Shown here: positions 36,616-47,036 of the stretch, piece after piece
Position numbering within the stretch: position 1 is the first letter of the stretch
Layout of the letters: every line of letters begins with the position of its first letter
Source: Oxytricha trifallax
Lineage: Eukaryota > Ciliophora > Spirotrichea > Sporadotrichida > Oxytrichidae
Assembly (NCBI GenBank): GCA_000711775.1
Contig: ARYC01017518.1
Coordinates: 1-64,000 of the forward strand
Reading direction: 5' to 3'
Length of the DNA stretch: 64,000 nt
Program-made: the position numbers and the translations under genes
Notes under the pieces: generated by a model
What the model saw: the letters and a program-made list of their open reading frames with translations, nothing else
What the model was told of the DNA's origin: nothing
The model's database searches: none

Positions 36616-38184
36616 TCAAATATTTTTTAGGCAAATGGCATCTTTAGCATGGTTAAGGCAACTGAAAAAACTTTTCCTAATCCAATCAAAATTACTAGTC
36701 AAAATCTGATGTGTCAGACTTTTTATAAATTCTTCTCTACTTGTAGACCCGAGCATCTATGGTCTATCCTTCTTAAGTTCCCCGAAGAATTTTTCTATGG
36801 GAGCCAAGTGAAATTAATAAGGACCCAGATACATTATGGAAATACACAGCAATCTAAATTTTTGGAGAGTGATATTATTCTTGTGATAAGTTGCGTTGTC
36901 TAAAATAAAAACTACATTATATCGCCAATTAGCCTAATTTTTATCTAGATAGTCAATAATCTAAAGTAAAAAGTAAATCACTGTACTGCTATTATTTTTC
37001 CCAATATTAAGTGTAAAAAAAACTCTTCCGTCACTTATAACTGCGATTATCATATTAACACCGTAAACTCATACTTGTTAGTCATAGTAATTTCTCGAGC
37101 CTTTTTAACTCCAGCTTTTTCTTATATTAGATTAATTCTAGATACTACTTTCGTCAATATTGATAAAAAGCTTGTCATCATTCAAATACTACACAAAGTT
37201 ATAGGCTGAAATTTATCTTTGCTTTAAGCAATCGTTGCTATTAGTATGCAAAGCCTAAATCTTTCGTCAAGGTATTTCTTCTTTGTTTTGTTGATACTTT
37301 TATTCCATGAGTTTGATATAAGTTCTATTGAACTTGTTTAGCAGATTGTATTTGCGTTTTATTTTACAAACCTGAGTATATAACTTATTTATGATTCGTG
37401 CTTTGAAAAGTCTATTATTGCTTTAGCTTTATTTGTCTTACACAATTTTTTTGTGAACTAGTTCCAATAATTTTATCTATCCTGTATCAGGTCAGTTTAA
37501 AGCGCCTCATTAACTACTTTTTAGAGCACCTATGATTATGAAACAAATACAGAATTTTTTCTATATTTTACATCTCAGTAAGTTGCTTTTATTATTTAGA
37601 TTATTTGTTTACTATGGCCTATTAATAAAACTTTTTATTATAAATTTGAATAAATAAGCAACTTACCAAGCTTGAATCGTCGGTTTAATGTTCTAAATAA
37701 GGATTTTGTAAATTTCTTTGTGATGCATAATATTTTAGCTTTATTTTCTTTTTCTAAGACTATTTTCTTTACAGTCAGAGCTTTATAGTTCATTAATTAG
37801 CTGTATTATCTTATTAATCTATTCTGAAGTTAAGGCATTTTATTCCTAGCTATCAGTATTATTAGCATTAATTATACGCCTTGGATCAACAATAACAGTT
37901 GTATATGTTTACCCATCAATTCTCTATACAAGGGTGTCCTCAAGTGTCCTAATTTTTGATTAAGTTAGTGAAACTAATTAGAAATTTGCTAGATCGTAAA
38001 GTCCAGGTACAATTAGGCAAGTAGTCTTACAAAGTACTATTTCATCTACAGAATCATTTTCATCATTTGCAATGCTATTTGAATCTTCATTGTCATCATG
38101 TTCTGTAAAAGTCAATATATTTCTTGACCCAAAAAATTTTCTTATGTCTTATTGCTTATATGACTCCTTAATATTACTTTCCAT
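36616..38184 (-). pseudogene. DD34E transposase of the IS630/Tc1/mariner superfamily, 522 codons with four in-frame TGAs
   Basis: ATG at 38184, TGA at 36616-36618, a single frame of 522 codons without any frameshift. The N-terminal about 200 residues are polar (KESYKQQDIRKFFGSRN; acidic EHDDNEDSNSIANDEND), followed by a basic Lys/Arg/Gln region. The catalytic core has the first Asp in FINIDESSI with KSWSQKGSRN after it, the second Asp in VVFILDNATYHKNN, and Glu in HLAPIEKFFGELK. There are 34 residues between second Asp and Glu, so DD34E. Four TGAs interrupt it (two in the N-terminal third, one after EIP, one in the V-TGA-VYG strand). It is head-to-head with ORF-H. The reaction would be cut-and-paste transposition of the 5.3-kb element. 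Confidence 0.85.
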
Positions 38185-38366
38185 TAACTATTTTTAAAGT
38201 TATTAAAATTTATCATAAAATTATTTCTATATAGATAAATTACTATCTGGTAGAGTAATTTGTTTAGCTACTATTTAGTTTTTATTTAATAGCATTATTA
38301 AATTTAATACTAAAATTTCTTATTTAAGTCCTAATTGTTAATATTCAATAACAATTAATTTGGCAA

Positions 38367-39203
38367 ATGAACTTGAACAACAATTTACAAGAAATCCATG
38401 TGAGCCAAGTCAGGAATAAAATTGGGTCCAAGAAAGAGCTGTATGACTTTTTAACCTAAGAGAGTGGGGCGTATTTGCCCATAATGAATTGCTCTAAATT
38501 ATACTTTTTTCGAAGCATATTAACAGGAGAAAAGGAGGTAATATTTTTATTAGTAAATTTACATAGTACTTAAAACGGAGTGATGTGACAGTTTCAGCTG
38601 TTCCACAGATTGAAGAGCTCACATCAGATGACTTTCTCTCATATGCTGAAGGCAAGCCATTACTTTTGAAATATCTCCCCGATTAAATGGATTGGCTGCA
38701 TTTAGACAAAAAAATGGATTACAGATATTCTGCTCTCCCTAGATACTGATGGAGTTAACAATATGATACAAAGTGCTAAGGAATAGCGAAAGCAAAGATT
38801 CGACACCTCTTAAAATAGCCTAGTTCACATGAAGCCTCAATTCATAGAAGCTCTCAATAATTCTATTTCATTTAGTGGTAAACTTATTATTAAAGATAAT
38901 TGTCATTTAGTAAGCAAAGGAAGGTCAGCGTATTTACTCAAGCAGAGCACAAAGAGGAAGTCGAGATCAGTTGAGTAAGAGGAAGAAAAATGCAGTCAAA
39001 ATTTTGGCCCTAAGTCAAAATAGAAATTTATGGAGTAAAACCGAAGAGTAAGAAATGAATTTAATGATCTAAGAGGCTAGGTCGATGAGCTTGTCAACTA
39101 TAAACAGTTGGTTATGCAGCTTCATTAAGGCGGCATCATTGACCAGGAGGGGAATCCTTTAAACTCATAGCCTAGTTAATAGAATAATAATTTTATGATA
39201 TGA
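38367..39203 (+). pseudogene. ORF-H copy B, element-encoded protein of unknown function
   Basis: ATG at 38367 and TGA at 39201-39203, about 278 codons, with two frameshifts and one TGA. The first part reads NNNLQEIHVSQVRNKI, then KKELYDFLTQESGAYLP and YFFRSILTGEKEV. The central part reads VPQIEELTSDDFLSYAEGK, LPDQMDWLHLDK, KWITDILLSLDTDGV, then LVHMKPQFIEALNN. The C-terminus is basic, then VDELVNYKQLVMQLHQGG. It is clearly homologous to copy A at 1.5-2.3 kb. Conservation of two diverged copies beside different partner genes argues for a functional element protein. No domain is recognised; a DNA-binding accessory role is only a guess. Confidence 0.7.
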
Positions 39204-39315
39204 CTGAATTTAATTAAAAGATAAAATTTTTAATTCTTAACCATTTAAAGTATACTTATACCTCTTAAAATTATAAATTGTTAAATTTTGTATCTTTATA
39301 GTCAACAAATAATCA

Positions 39316-39356
39316 AGGAGTAAAAATTAACCTATATGTAGTTAAAATTTACTCCT
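39316..39356. repeat. Right terminal palindrome of the 5.3-kb element
   Basis: AGGAGTAAAAATTAAC, spacer CTATATGTA, GTTAAAATTTACTCCT. It is the same palindrome as at 34070-34110 and is followed by the TTA target copy at 39356-39358. Confidence 0.8.
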
Positions 39357-39827
39357 TATTATAAAACCCAATATTTATAAGATTTAAGCAAGTTTAATCG
39401 ATGTTATAAAAACAAAGTCAATGATATTAAAACTCTTACAAAATCTTACAAAAATATTCGTGATTAAAATAATTTGAAGTAAATTCTTGGATCACATGAA
39501 CAAAATTAAGTAACACACTATGAAATTACTGAGGAAGTCCAAATATTCAGCGATACTATAAAATTCTCTGAATCCTTCGCTAAATATAAGGTAGGGAGTA
39601 TTTGTGAAAGTTTATACAAAACTTATAAAGATATCGATAAAACTTAATTTGTAACATCTTTTAATTTATTTCGCATGAGTTTGTAATATTTTTGCAAAAT
39701 TTACGTTGGGATTTAAAATATTAATTTATTTAAGAATAGAAGTTAATTGAATAGAAATAGTAAATTAAAACATTTTTAAATTCAAATAATAGTAACAGTT
39801 AATAAAATAGAAGCATTGCAAGAATGA
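39356..39827 (+). pseudogene. Host ORF, 3' part, downstream of the 5.3-kb element
   Basis: The frame continues from 34070 after removal of the element and one TTA: YYKTQYLQDLSKFNRCYKNK, VNDIKTLTKSYKNIRDQNN, VTHYEITEEVQIFSDTIKF, FAKYKVGSICESLYKTYKDI, ending at TGA 39825-39827. Coding character is good to about 39670 and weak after that, so the last 50 codons may be non-coding readthrough. The stop overlaps the ATG of the next ORF (ATGA). Family unknown. Confidence 0.6.
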
Positions 39828-41045
39828 GTACTTCTATATTTATCAACAACTTTATGAATAAATAGACCGATATAATACAGTTAGATAACAACAAGCTTGG
39901 GCAAGTTATCTAATAAGAAGTCAAGCAAGAAGCTCCAATAAGTGGCAACTTTTAACTGATTCCAAGAGGATTCAGGATATACGGCAGAGTTTTTTAATGA
40001 GGAGCAGCTTACGGATCTTAGGTGCGAAAAGTAAAGGAATAATATTTTAGAGCTCCTAAAGAAGCAAAAGATTATCGGAAAAAAGTCTTACATGCAGGTC
40101 AAAGTTTAGCTGCAAGAAAAATTCGGACCCGCAACAATTAAGATGCACAAGGAATGGCTAATCAATACATTAAATGCCAGAAAATCAGAAACTAAATGCA
40201 ATACACCGTCTAGGTCACAATTATCAAATCAAAAAAAGGCCGCTCAAAAGTCGAGCTAAATAGCAATTACAAAACAAGACAAAAGACCTTAAATAAATGA
40301 TTAAAAATCATCGGTAAGCCAATAAGAATCAATCCATAGTTAAAGCTAGCAATTTGAGGCACAATCATTATCTACAAACTAGAGACTTACAGAAGAGGAA
40401 GACCCGAGCACTTATTCAGATACCATTTTCCCTGAATTGAATCAAATAGATGAGCTAATCTCAAAAAGGTTCGAAGAGCTGACAACAAACTCAATGAAGG
40501 ATCTATATGATAGACTCCTGATTAAAGTGCCTGATATCCTCGAAATAGATGTCCCAGTTAAGCTCAATGATTAAGTTGCTGAAGTGTTCAATAAGGTTCA
40601 AGAAGTTGAGTAAAAATTTAGAAACATTGACATACCATCGATTTAAGAACTAATTAGTTAGGGACGAGAAGAAATCGAATGAAAATTATAGATATTAGTC
40701 TCAGATATCAAGAATGTGGCACCCACAATTGGAGTTACGACCCAGGAGTCGTTGGACAACCATGCTAAGAGAGTGCATGAGCAAATCTAGGCTCTCACAA
40801 AATTCATCGAAAGCGCTGATAAAAGCATAAGAAAATTGTCGGAGAAGTTATCCAGTTAGCTTGAAATTATAAATCAGATTCAGTCCAAGGATGATCACCT
40901 ATATGAAATGGTGGAAAAGAACATGAAAAATGTGATAGACTAGGTTAACAAGATTATAGTAGACCACAAAATAAGGAGTTGCTGTCAGCTTACATACGAT
41001 CAAGGAAAATATCAAATCAGTGGTTAATAGAGTCTCTAAAGTTGA
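39824..41045 (+). pseudogene. Coiled-coil protein gene (one frameshift, one TGA)
   Basis: ATG 39824, end TGA 41043-41045, about 407 codons with a single shift near 39970-40010 and one TGA in the second half (after EEIE). The N-terminal part: DIIQLDNNKLGQVIQQEVKQ, LIPRGFRIYGRVF, then EEQLTDLRCEKQRNNILELL, KKSYMQVKVQLQEKFGPATI, HKEWLINTLNARK. This compact segment could bind nucleic acid. A Gln/Ser-rich linker follows. The long C-terminal part is heptad-like: QIDELISKRFEELTTNSM, EVFNKVQEVEQKFRNID, HEQIQALTKFIESADKSIRK, LEIINQIQSKDDHLYEMVEK. No family is assigned. Codon use resembles the 5.3-kb element genes, and a G4T4 tract lies 350 bp downstream, so it may belong to another element. Confidence 0.6.
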
Positions 41046-42211
41046 GATTCTTGATTAATAAAATTAAGGATAACAATTATAGTAGCAATAACTTTAAAAT
41101 TAACAACAAAATCAGTGTCAAAATACTCAATAACATATGAAAATCGATGAGAAAAACAACAGTGATAGTTAAAATATTGAGTTGACAATCAAAAAATATA
41201 ATTAAGGCAATTAGAACATCTAAATCATTAAAATTTCTAACAAGACATATATTCATGATTAAGAGAGCAGGAGATTCATTAATATAATTGAACAATCTGA
41301 TTTAAATAATACAATTTGAACAAAATTTATTACTATCTACTTACTATTACTTTAAAAACGTTTACACGCCTTCATCAGCTGAGTACTCTTGGGGTTTTGG
41401 GGTTTATTAACAATATCTAATCAAATCGCATCTCCATTTACCATCTAGGGATAAAAAATTCTCAAATTCTATTCCATCTATCTTTTTTTATATCATAACT
41501 AAGAAAGGATCGATCATAACTCAAGCTGTAAAACTAATTAACTAAATATCTCATACACAAAAACTTTCTAAGAATCTTTTTGGTTTTACTATTATTTATA
41601 GTCTTTATGTCATTCATTAAAAATACTCTATTTAGGAGAGTGCTATTAAAAACTGATATTAAAAGCAATATCCAGATCATTAGTATGGCATGATCGATAA
41701 TAGAGGTACTACTATAATTTTAGTATCTTTACTATACCAGATGAAGCCTCAGCTGCTCTATGAATGCTATTAGACCACGCTTCATGTAATAAAGTAAATA
41801 TTATTAGTAAAAAATAAATATTTTTAGCATATTTTTTGGCATTTCATGGTGTAGATAAAAATCTTATTATTTGAGGATTCAAGGCATTCACTATATAGAT
41901 GATTTGTTAATGAATAGTGAATGTTGAATTTTAAAGAGAAGCTTAAAAGTTGAGAGAGCAGATTTGTAAAAGTTGAGAAAACTATATAGTATGAGTTAAT
42001 TACAGTTTTAAGTTTAATAAAAATATGTGAAAATAGTATTGTATATTGCGATTGTACTTAGAAGAAAAAATTACCTTTCATTAAATTTAATCGTCTTATG
42101 GATAAAATAAAAAATTATATATAAAATCAAGAAATAGCTTGATGTCATGTATATAATTTGAATTTTTTTACCACAATTTTATTATTTAAATAAAGCTTTG
42201 TAATGTTAATG
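41046..42211. other. Spacer containing the G4T4 tract
   Basis: A Lys/Ile/Asn-rich continuation of the coiled-coil frame to about 41320 is weakly coding. No further gene is seen apart from the G4T4 tract listed separately. Confidence 0.4.
41391..41405 (+). repeat. G4T4-type telomeric tract
   Basis: GGGGTTTTGGGGTTT, almost two units of the hypotrich/spirotrich telomere repeat. It sits 350 bp after the coiled-coil ORF. In hypotrich germlines such tracts mark the ends of TBE-type transposons. It could be the right end of an element whose left end is lost or outside, or a former chromosome-end capture. No matching C4A4 tract was found upstream. Confidence 0.6.
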
Positions 42212-42643
42212 TTGTATGAATACAATTGATTTGGGAAAAAAAATTAATAATTAATAATTAATAAATATATTTTATTCATGGCAGTTAACTTTGTGATAAC
42301 TTAGACAATATGAGACTTGTTTGATAGAGAATTCACAATTTGCTGGACTTTATTATTGGCGGCACTCCTCTATCGCATCCCTGAAGTGAGTTAACCTAAT
42401 TTTTTTTAATTTTGGGTGATTTTTTTAAGTTGATTTGGTAACAAAATTAAAAAAATTAGGTTAACTCATTTCAGGGATGCGATAGAGGAGTGCCGCCAAT
42501 AATAAAGTCCAGCAAATTGTGAATTCTCTATCAAACAAGTCTCATATTGTCTAAGGTATCACAAAGTTAACTGCCATGAATAAAATATATTTATTAATTA
42601 TTAATTATTAATTTTTTTTCCCAAATCAATTGTATTCATACAA
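42212..42643. mobile_element. MITE family M1, copy 3
   Basis: A 432-bp foldback with ends TTGTATGAATACAATTGATT and their inverse. TA follows the right end; the left flank is TG, probably a mutated TA. The inner arms hold GGCGGCACTCCTCTATCGCA and a GAGTTAACCTAA block. Arm identity is high. Non-coding. Confidence 0.85.
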
Positions 42644-43077
42644 TAATAATGGTATAAAGGACCCCATAGATCAGTTTAGAAGAGAGAATTTGATTAAAGA
42701 AAACTAAATTAAGAAATAAGTTTTATTGGCGTACAATTTCAATAGTTGGGCTAATCATATAAACTATTGGCTCGATTGATTGTCCCAATAAAATAATACA
42801 ATCATGGTGTAAAAATTTGATTTGGCATAATTAAATTTAGAATCAGTCAATAAATATAATTTTTAAATCTTATCAATCTTTTCTCGACCGCAATCTTATT
42901 TCTTACTTCTCACCGTTCTGAAGGACACAGGAAACCATAATATAAAATTAGTAGGAAAAACATAAAATAAATATTGTACCAGCAGTGAAACAGTGAAAAA
43001 CACTTGCATTGATGAATTTAGTCAAAATTATTTCTTAGAAAATTAACAGAAATACTATATCGCAGGATCAAATCTCA
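42644..43077. other. AT-rich non-coding stretch
   Basis: No supported gene or repeat between MITE copy 3 and the direct-repeat block. Confidence 0.4.
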
Positions 43078-44700
43078 TTAAAATAGGGAAAGTTATAACA
43101 TAATTGTATTTTAAATTCTCTCTATAGCGTGTTATTATGAGATTAAAATGGTTATTGCATAAATATGTATGTGGAAATTAAGGAAAGTATTATCATCCAC
43201 AAATAATAAATAATTAAAATTCATAAGAAATTCTAAAATAAATTAATATAATATAATTTAAATTAAAAATTTATGTGTAAAACTTGAGACCACTAATCGC
43301 AGGGTAACGTGGTTATAAATCAACTCTAAGAAATTGCAAAAATTACGAAAATTTATTATTTTAAAAAAGTAATTTTAAAAATCTTTAATTGGAATAATCT
43401 GCCGCTGCGAACAAAATACTTGCTTCTAAGATAGTTGATGAAAGATGCAGAATGAAAATATTAGTTAAAATCATAAATTATGAAAAAAATTTACAATTCT
43501 TCAGAACACCATTTAAAACACGCACTTTTTAAAAATTAATCAAAAACACATCAAAATAATTATAACTTTGCTAGATTTTAATCAGCTCGAAAAAGACGAT
43601 TTAAAATTTAGAAGTCCGTCAACAAAAAATATTAATTAAATATAAAATATAAATCCCATCCATTTAAACAAAGAACCTCAAGTAACTCATGCTTTTTTAT
43701 TCAAAACTGTGCTCAACCTACCTCATCGTGCTTCTAAACCCTCAAGTAACACGATCCATATACTTTAGCACACTTTTATGTTGCTTGAAGGGTTCAATGT
43801 GGGGAAAGAAGAAAATTTTATCGTTAAAAAGCATAGTAAATAAAGCACCACTTGAATTCTTATGAGTCTAACTTTTTAATGAGGGCAGATTTCTTCAATC
43901 AGACTTCGAATTCACGTAAAATGGATGGTCAATTAGTACTATAACTGGAAGAAAATCTTCTCTAACGCGGTTTTGGGCACTCTTCGTGAACAATTCAGCC
44001 AAGGACAAATCTTAAAAATATGCAAAAATACTACTTTATTTTATATTTAATTCTCTACAAGACGTGTCTTTTTGTATGTAATTTGGATATTTAAAATTTT
44101 AGTTTTTGAAATTTAAGAAAATACTTTTACCAAAAATGTTTTTTAAAATTTATGTTAAAATTCTCATATAAAGAAATTAAATATAAATTAAAATAAAAAT
44201 TTAGGTGCATAAGTAGAGTCCACAAATCTCACAGGAACATAGTTTAAAATCAACTTTGTGTGATTTGCCAATATTCCCAAAATTTATTTTATTTTTTGGA
44301 ATTTTAAAGAATCTCAAATCGGAATATTTTACCACTGCGAACAGATTCCTTGCTTTTCAGGTGGTTGCTTGGGATACAGGAAAGATGCAGAATTAATGAT
44401 TAGTGGGAATTATAGAAAATAAAAATTTCTTGAGCACGGTAACTACCTTAAACGTTTATTCTAGTTATATTGGTCATTGACATTTCTAAACAAATTTACT
44501 TTTTTTCTCATTTTTACATAGTTCAACCAAGGACAAATCATTAAATTTATATATTATAACTTAATTGTATTTTCTAATTCTCTACAAGAAGTGATATTAT
44601 ATAGTCTAATTGGTCGGTCATTGCAAATGTCATTTTGTGGAAATTAAAGAAAATATTTATCACCAAGAAAGTTAATCATAAAAATTAAAACTTAGATAAA
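43078..44700. repeat. Degenerate long direct repeats
   Basis: Diverged direct copies recur at offsets of about 930 and 527 bp. AATTCTC(T)CTA(C/T)A(A/T)AG near 43115, 44050 and 44577; CTGCGAACA(A/G)A(A/T)T near 43404 and 44335; AGCCAAGGACAAATC / AACCAAGGACAAATC near 43998 and 44525. The copies also share GTGGAAATTAA(G/A)GAAA stretches. No coding frame is conserved. Probably an old tandem or segmental duplication of non-coding DNA. A CCCTCAAGTAACA/TGTTGCTTGAAGGG hairpin lies at about 43738-43788. Confidence 0.55.
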
Positions 44701-44875
44701 TTGAATTCTATTGACTTGGAGTATATTATGAAAATTCTAAAATTCAATTATTAGAGTAATTGTTTCACATTCATTTTATAAATGGCTTATTTTAGTCTTT
44801 TTAATAAATACAATTCCTTGTGATTTAATGATTATCAAAATAGGAATTTTATTGAAACCTTAATAATATTTAAGT

Positions 44876-47036
44876 GGTGCCCACCATATCTGAACCAAAA
44901 CGACTATATCTGAATCAAAGATATATTCTTATATTTTGAATAAGTTTGCGCATCTTCTCCGGGTCAAATTAGAGTCAATGAACATGAAAATACTTTTTTT
45001 AGTTTCGAGAGATTTCAGAGAGGGAAGTTTCCTGCACTTCTTTTAATCTTTTAATTTTTAATTTTTTTAATTAAATTAATCTTTATAACAACTATCAACT
45101 ATTTTCAAGCTAATTTCATTGTTATAATTATACTTTCTTTATCAATCAATATTCAATATCTCTCTTCATATTCCAAAAACTCTGACATTTTTCACCTGAT
45201 ATTTTTAGGTTCTGTCTTTTATATATTATATTGCTTTACTATAGTAATTCCAAATATTTTATCCGATTGCTAGTGTAATTCTGATTCAATTTATCCTTTT
45301 CTTACCATGCCTATATAATGTTATATGTTCACCCAGAGGTACCCCCCCCCACTCCTCCCAGTCCCTAAACCGAGGTACCTCCCCCCACCACTCCCCCCAC
45401 CTCAAAAATGAAGTCCCCCTAATATACCCCACTTTATATGAAAAATCATATTCCCAAGGTCTGAATCGACTCCCTTCATGACATCTCACTCACATAACAA
45501 TATTTATATATAAAATGAAATAATTTTTCAAAATTACTTATTATATTTTTTTTGCTGTTTTGATGTTATTTTGAATTTTTGGCAACTGTCACTACGTCCG
45601 TTGACTATTTAATACATATAATGCCATAGGAAAATATATTTCAATTGAGTTTACATTGTCTAGACTTATTGCAGATTTTATTAATACAATTAAGCTATGC
45701 ACATAAAAATTCCAAAAATCTTTTTCAGCCTAAATTATCTCATTTTGATTTAAATATAAAAATTAACATGAGTAAATTTTTTAAAAAATCATTTACTCTC
45801 TTAAATAAATATTATTTTATAATAAAAAATGATAATGATTATGCTAAGATTTAACAAATTGAAAATAAAAATAAATTAACAAACATTATTATTTTTTATT
45901 AATATTTCATTATATTATGAATTTATTTAAGACAGTAAATGATTTTTTAAAAAATTTACTCATGTTAATTTTTATATTTAAATCAAAATGAGATAATTTA
46001 GGCTGAAAAAGATTTTTGGAATTTTTATGTGCATAGCTTAATTGTATTAATAAAATCTGCAATAAGTCTAGACAATGTAAACTCAATTGAAATATATTTT
46101 CCTATGGCATTATATGTATTAAATAGTCAACGGACGTAGTGACAGTTGCCAAAAATTCAAAATAACATCAAAACAGCAAAAAAAATATAATAAGTAATTT
46201 TGAAAAATTATTTCATTTTATATATAAATATTGTTATGTGAGTGAGATGTCATGAAGGGAGTCGATTCAGACCTTGGGAATATGATTTTCATATAAAGTG
46301 GGGTATATTAGGGGGACTTCATTTTTGAGGTGGGGGGAGTGGTGGGGGGAGGTACCTCGGTTTAGGGACTGGGAGGAGTGGGGGGGGTACCTCGGGGTGA
46401 ACAGTTATACTATATTTTCTTGAGCTACTTCAATGATTAACAATATGCTCTTAATATTTAATGAGTCATAAAAATCTTAAATTTGTTTATTTATTTAAAA
46501 TTTATTAAATTTAACATAAAGAAAAAATCAGTGCAGGAAACTTCATCAAGTGCAGAAAACTTCCCCCCTCCCCCGAGATTTTTATATAGATTTGAAAATA
46601 CACATTTTTTTCATAATTTTTCGTTCATTTTACACAATTCTATACTATGTATTTTACTAAAACTCTTATTTATAAGTTATACTAAACAAATAAATTATTT
46701 GAAAATTTAATTTTTTATAGCAATAAATGGGTTTAGATTTTAAAATATCTTTTAAGATGCCGTATCATCAAGAGTTTGAGTAATTTATATATATATATAT
46801 ATATATATATAGTTTAGAATTATGTAAAATAAACGAATTATTGTGAAAAAAATAAATAATTTTATATAATTTTTATAATAAAAATGAGGCTCGTTTGTGT
46901 GTTTTCATATCTATATAAAAATCTCTCGTAACTAAAAAAATATTTCATGTTCTCTTACTATAATTTGACCCGGAGAAGATACGCCAACTTATTCAAACTA
47001 TAAGAAAATATCTTTGATTCAGATATGGCCCACCCC
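44876..47036. mobile_element. Nested giant palindromic element (about 2.16 kb)
   Basis: Outer arms begin near GCCCACCATATCTGA on the left and the inverse near 47022-47036. They share GAATCAAAGATAT, GAATAAGTT, ATCTTCTCCGGGTCAAATT and a GGGAAGTTTCCTGCACTT block, at moderate identity. An inner, near-perfect palindrome (45326-46403) is nested within. The arms carry no coding frame. The outer pair is older (diverged) and the inner pair young, suggesting insertion of one foldback into another or recent repair of the inner part. Confidence 0.75.
45326..46403. repeat. Inner near-perfect palindrome with C/G tracts (1,078 bp)
   Basis: The ends start TGTTCACCC, then GAGGTACCCCCCCC with ACTCCTCCCAGTCCCTAAAC, a second GAGGTACCTCCCCCCACC and so on. 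The right arm repeats this inversely. Arms of about 500 bp meet around an AT-rich loop near 45860-45920. G/C homopolymer tracts of 8-9 bases are striking in this AT-rich genome and lie at the outer ends of the arms. ORFs here (45286-45489, 45645-45854) are arm translations. Confidence 0.85.

Larger units (their letters stand above)
34071..39355. mobile_element. 5,285-bp DNA transposon (IS630/Tc1-type) with MT-A70 methyltransferase
   Basis: Both ends carry an about 41-bp palindrome: AGGAGTAAAAATTAAC, 9 bp of spacer, then GTTAAAATTTACTCCT (34070-34110 left; 39316-39355 plus one base right). As each end is itself palindromic, they form terminal inverted repeats. A TTA duplication flanks the element. 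Cargo from left to right: zinc-finger/MT-A70 gene (+), nested 1-kb foldback, DD34E transposase (-), ORF-H (+). Without the foldback the element is about 4.3 kb with three genes. That size, gene number and AT-rich 3-bp target recall the TBE elements of hypotrich ciliates. TBE ends are telomere-like, however, and the reported third TBE gene differs, so this is at best a relative. Confidence 0.75.

Noticed and set aside
46780-46812. (TA)n tract as a regulatory or origin element
   Set aside because: Simple AT dinucleotide repeats are common here and nothing around it suggests a function.
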